Part shown: positions 61,216 through 64,000 of the stretch, piece by piece | Position numbering within the stretch: the first letter of the stretch is position 1 | Layout: every line of letters starts with the position of its first letter | Translations under genes and position numbers: made by a program | The notes under the pieces: generated by a model | Database searches by the model: none | Seen by the model: only the letters and a program-made list of their open reading frames with translations | Told to the model about the DNA's origin: nothing | Assembly: GCF_020080835.1 (NCBI RefSeq) | Contig: NC_058159.1 | Span: 24,772,474 to 24,836,473, forward strand | Direction: 5' to 3' | Source: Cotesia glomerata | Lineage: Eukaryota > Arthropoda > Insecta > Hymenoptera > Braconidae | Length of the DNA: 64,000 nt

Positions 61216-62141
61216 CTTGGGTCCGTCTTTTACATTGGATCTTTAACATTTTTTTTTTTAATTGTTGTTAATGTAAGCGATGGCTTAAAATAAAACGTTC
61301 TTTTTTATTTATCAGTACAATATAATATAATATATTATCTGTACACATATAAATAAAAAATTTAATATCAACAATAGTGGGGAAAGACGGTATTGTTGGA
61401 TTGTTGGACAGTGAATGCTGGTTGTCCTGGCAGCTGTTCTGGAGGCTGACTACGGCATACAGTATAGATAACAGCTAAAGAAAAGCTAAGTGGAACTGAA
61501 AAACTCTGAATTGCACGTATATTCGACGCCATTACAACCGAATAGCATTTACCATCTACCCAGCATACCATTCCTAAGTTAAACAAAGTGAAATGTGTGA
61601 ATTTAAGAATCACAAACTTAACTGATGAAGGCGTTTCATTTATTAGTGTGAAACGTTTTTAGTTTTTATCTTATCATCTGCAAATTTAAGCAGATTTATT
61701 ATTTTACTCAATCATGCTTTTATATTGATTTTAAATTTTAAATTTGTTTTAGTTTTATTTATTATTTTAAAAGTGTTTTACAATTTATTTATTATATACT
61801 CACAACTGTTTGGATTTGAGTTCGTCTGAAGGGTATGTTCTCATATCATTTTTTAAGTAATAACACTTATACAATTTAAATAAAATCTCACCTTCTATTT
61901 TTGTTATCTATTTATCGGTTATCTTGTTGCTGGTTGAAGAATTTACAACCAAATATTTCAAAATATTTAGCTTATCAATCGATAAATGTTTAATTAGTGT
62001 TAACCAACGCTGCAGTTAAAACAGGCGGTTGCCTCATAATCAAGAAAAAAGTAAAAAGTATACAAACTGAAATGTTGAGAGATGATAAGATTAAAAAATC
62101 TTAAACTTCACGACATAAAAATTTTAAAAATATATTTTGGT
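61216..62141. repeat. Long dispersed repeat, copy 2
   Basis: Direct duplicate of 48606-49531 with scattered substitutions and small indels. The minus-strand frame (FTLFNLGMVCWVDGKCYSVV) persists but stops earlier, so it is not under obvious constraint. Sequence before it (61030-61200) is GC-richer and holds a TGCGCATGCG site near 61053. Confidence 0.8.
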
Positions 62142-64000
62142 ACACTGAGAAAACAGTTTGTTTGGCTCAAATGCGCAGATTTATTTGAAATAAATTAAAA
62201 ATATATTTAATGTTAACAAATTTCTTTTATTCAAATATATATATTACTTTGAATCAAATACTACCTCGTTTTGGTTTATTTACATAACTGAATCGACTCA
62301 TTTATTTCATTTAAATAAAGATTTGTTAACTATTAACAAATATCACTTTAAGTAAATTACGCTTGGTGTCGCTACGGTCGCCACTGTTATTTCTCGACGT
62401 GATTTGTAAAAAATAAATAATGAAAATTAACTCAGTTTACAAATGTATTTTGTTTAATTTTTGTAGAAATAAATAAAATAAAAAATAAAATATATATATA
62501 TATATGCTTAGACAAATATGTATTGAAATAGTTAACTATAATAGCCATTAATAATTATGTTGCTGAAGTTAGCAGACAGCTGTCAATTTTTTAAATTTTT
62601 ATTACAGATCAACGATAAAACACATATTTTAATGCACTTGTAATTTTTTTTTCATTTGTAGACGTGGAACTTTTTAATTAAAATTTTTTCGTGATAATTA
62701 TATTATTATAAAAGTCCTAAAAATTGACAGATGTTTGTTAATTTATGAAAATTAAGTTAGCCGTGATCTAAAAATTTTTAGAATTTTTTTTATTGAAAAA
62801 ATTGTTACAAAAGAAATTTTTTTAAAAAACTTCATTCGTAAAAACTTGAAAAATTATAAGTGCAATTTTAAAAAAATATTTTCTAGATCTAATTTAATAA
62901 ATAAAAAAAAAAATTAAAAATTAAAAACGTCGACTAACTTTATAGTATTATTGTTAATTTCAGTATAATTAATAATTCCAAAAGAATTGCCCATTTAACC
63001 CCAAACGTTCGATATGTCTACTTTTACTACTTTCCTAACCTAAAACTAAAAATCATTGTTTTGAGTATGTATATTCAAACATACCATTTATTTATAGTTA
63101 ACAAATCTGATTTGGTTGAAATATATCATTGTTAGCACCAAAGAAATATTTGTTAACTATAAACAAATCTGGATTTCATTCAAATATAAAAACGCATCTA
63201 TAATCATCTGTCTTCAAGTATCGGGGAGTAGTTTAACAATAATAGAGCTTCATTTATAGTCGGACGAGGTATCGCCAGACTCAGTTCAGATAGCGACGAA
63301 CTACTTTGCTGAATGTGTGATTTTTCAACACATTGTTGTTGGTTCTAGAAAAAAAGACGAATTCAAAATTCAAAAAATTAAAAATAATAATTGAATACCG
63401 AAACGAATAAAAACTTAAAAAAGGCCATTCGGCAGCCGAAATGGAAGTAGGTTTTTCAAATAAAAAAAATTGATTTTTAATAAAATAATATAATAACACT
63501 GATAATGTATAACTTAATTCATGAATTAAAAACAAAATTCAATAATAAATTTAAAACTATTTACAACAAATTTTGGAAAAAAAATTATCTTGTGAAGAAA
63601 AAGTTTCTCAAATATTTACCAAAGAATTGCACAGATTATAAGATTTGAATTATAAATGTCCAAATTTTAAGTAACTGCTTAGAAACAACAGTTTTTTCAA
63701 GTTAATCAGAATTTTGCAACCGGATAAAATTTTAGTTGAAGAAAACAATGGTTAGAACTAATTTGTGACATATTTACTGACAACCTACCCGAAAACATTA
63801 CACGAAAGACTGATCAATATCATAATTATTGAATTTACATCATGATTAAGCTATGATGTAGACAATAATCCTAAAACGGCTGCAACAGTAAAAATGTTTC
63901 ATTAAACGAACTCTAAAATGAGTAATATTGAGGCTACTACTACTTCTAAGTAGTGAAAATTGAAGCTTATTAAAAGAGCTTTACGATGCATTTTACCGAA
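62142..64000. other. AT-rich repeats to window end; no gene seen
   Basis: Contains a MITE (62560-62750) and two stretches (62150-62350 and 63090-63180) with repeated TTAACAAAT and TTGTTAACTAT words that look like related repeat fragments. Near 63424 and 59495 a short palindromic CATTCGGC ... GCCGAAATGG / CATTCGGC ... CCGAAATGG motif is shared, marking another dispersed repeat edge. No open frame carries a recognisable domain. Confidence 0.4.
62560..62750. mobile_element. MITE, CTGAAGTTAGCAGACA family, copy 3
   Basis: Left tip CTGAAGTTAGCAGACAGCTG followed by TCAATTTTTT; right side has the complement AAAAATTGACAGATGTTTGT. Same family as 22561-22744 and the ends of 30100-33100. Confidence 0.65.

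Overview
This is animal nuclear DNA: AT-rich, with spliced genes using GT/AG introns, long intergenic stretches, microsatellites and many small inverted-repeat transposons. The gene set (MALT1 paracaspase, CRTC, Golgi alpha-mannosidase II, DIAP1-like and DIAP2-like IAPs, FAM98, MAIP1, CEP170 family, DNA polymerase eta) points to an insect. MALT1 is absent from Drosophila but present in Hymenoptera, so a wasp is the best guess, possibly a braconid parasitoid. That assignment is inference.

Layout. 1-4980: the first coding exon of CRTC (minus strand, rest of gene not seen) and a GC-richer promoter zone shared head to head with MALT1. 4982-8421: complete MALT1-type paracaspase (+). 8644-9930: MAIP1 homologue (-), tail to tail with MALT1. 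11142-15725: CEP170-family protein (-) with an internal duplication, sharing a bidirectional promoter with FAM98 (16648-19738, +). 20273-28237: two tandem paralogues of DNA polymerase eta (-), with a Myb/SANT-like gene (23209-24358, +) between them. 28641-33100: a transposon island made of two large inverted-repeat elements. 33621-34196: a small secreted protein gene. 34417-35346: a TA-flanked TIR element. 36681-41124: Golgi alpha-mannosidase II (+). 42143-46137: a three-BIR, UBA, RING inhibitor of apoptosis (DIAP2/XIAP type). 52333-53631: a two-BIR, RING inhibitor of apoptosis (DIAP1 type). 53632-64000: no recognisable gene, but many nested repeats.

Functional themes. Three genes belong to immune and cell-death signalling (MALT1 and the two IAPs), and two encode translesion polymerases. 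The rest are housekeeping genes. All coding models were built by hand from reading-frame continuity across splice sites. Exon junctions that preserve phase and family homology are reliable; UTRs and transcription starts are mostly not visible.

The most unusual observations are: (1) the polymerase eta pair, in which one copy has lost part of a nucleotide-binding loop exactly where the other copy has an intron; (2) a set of TA-bounded small transposons carrying iterated 10-13 bp motifs; (3) large hairpin elements; (4) a tandem repeat inside the CEP170-like protein; and (5) clustering of the two IAP genes.
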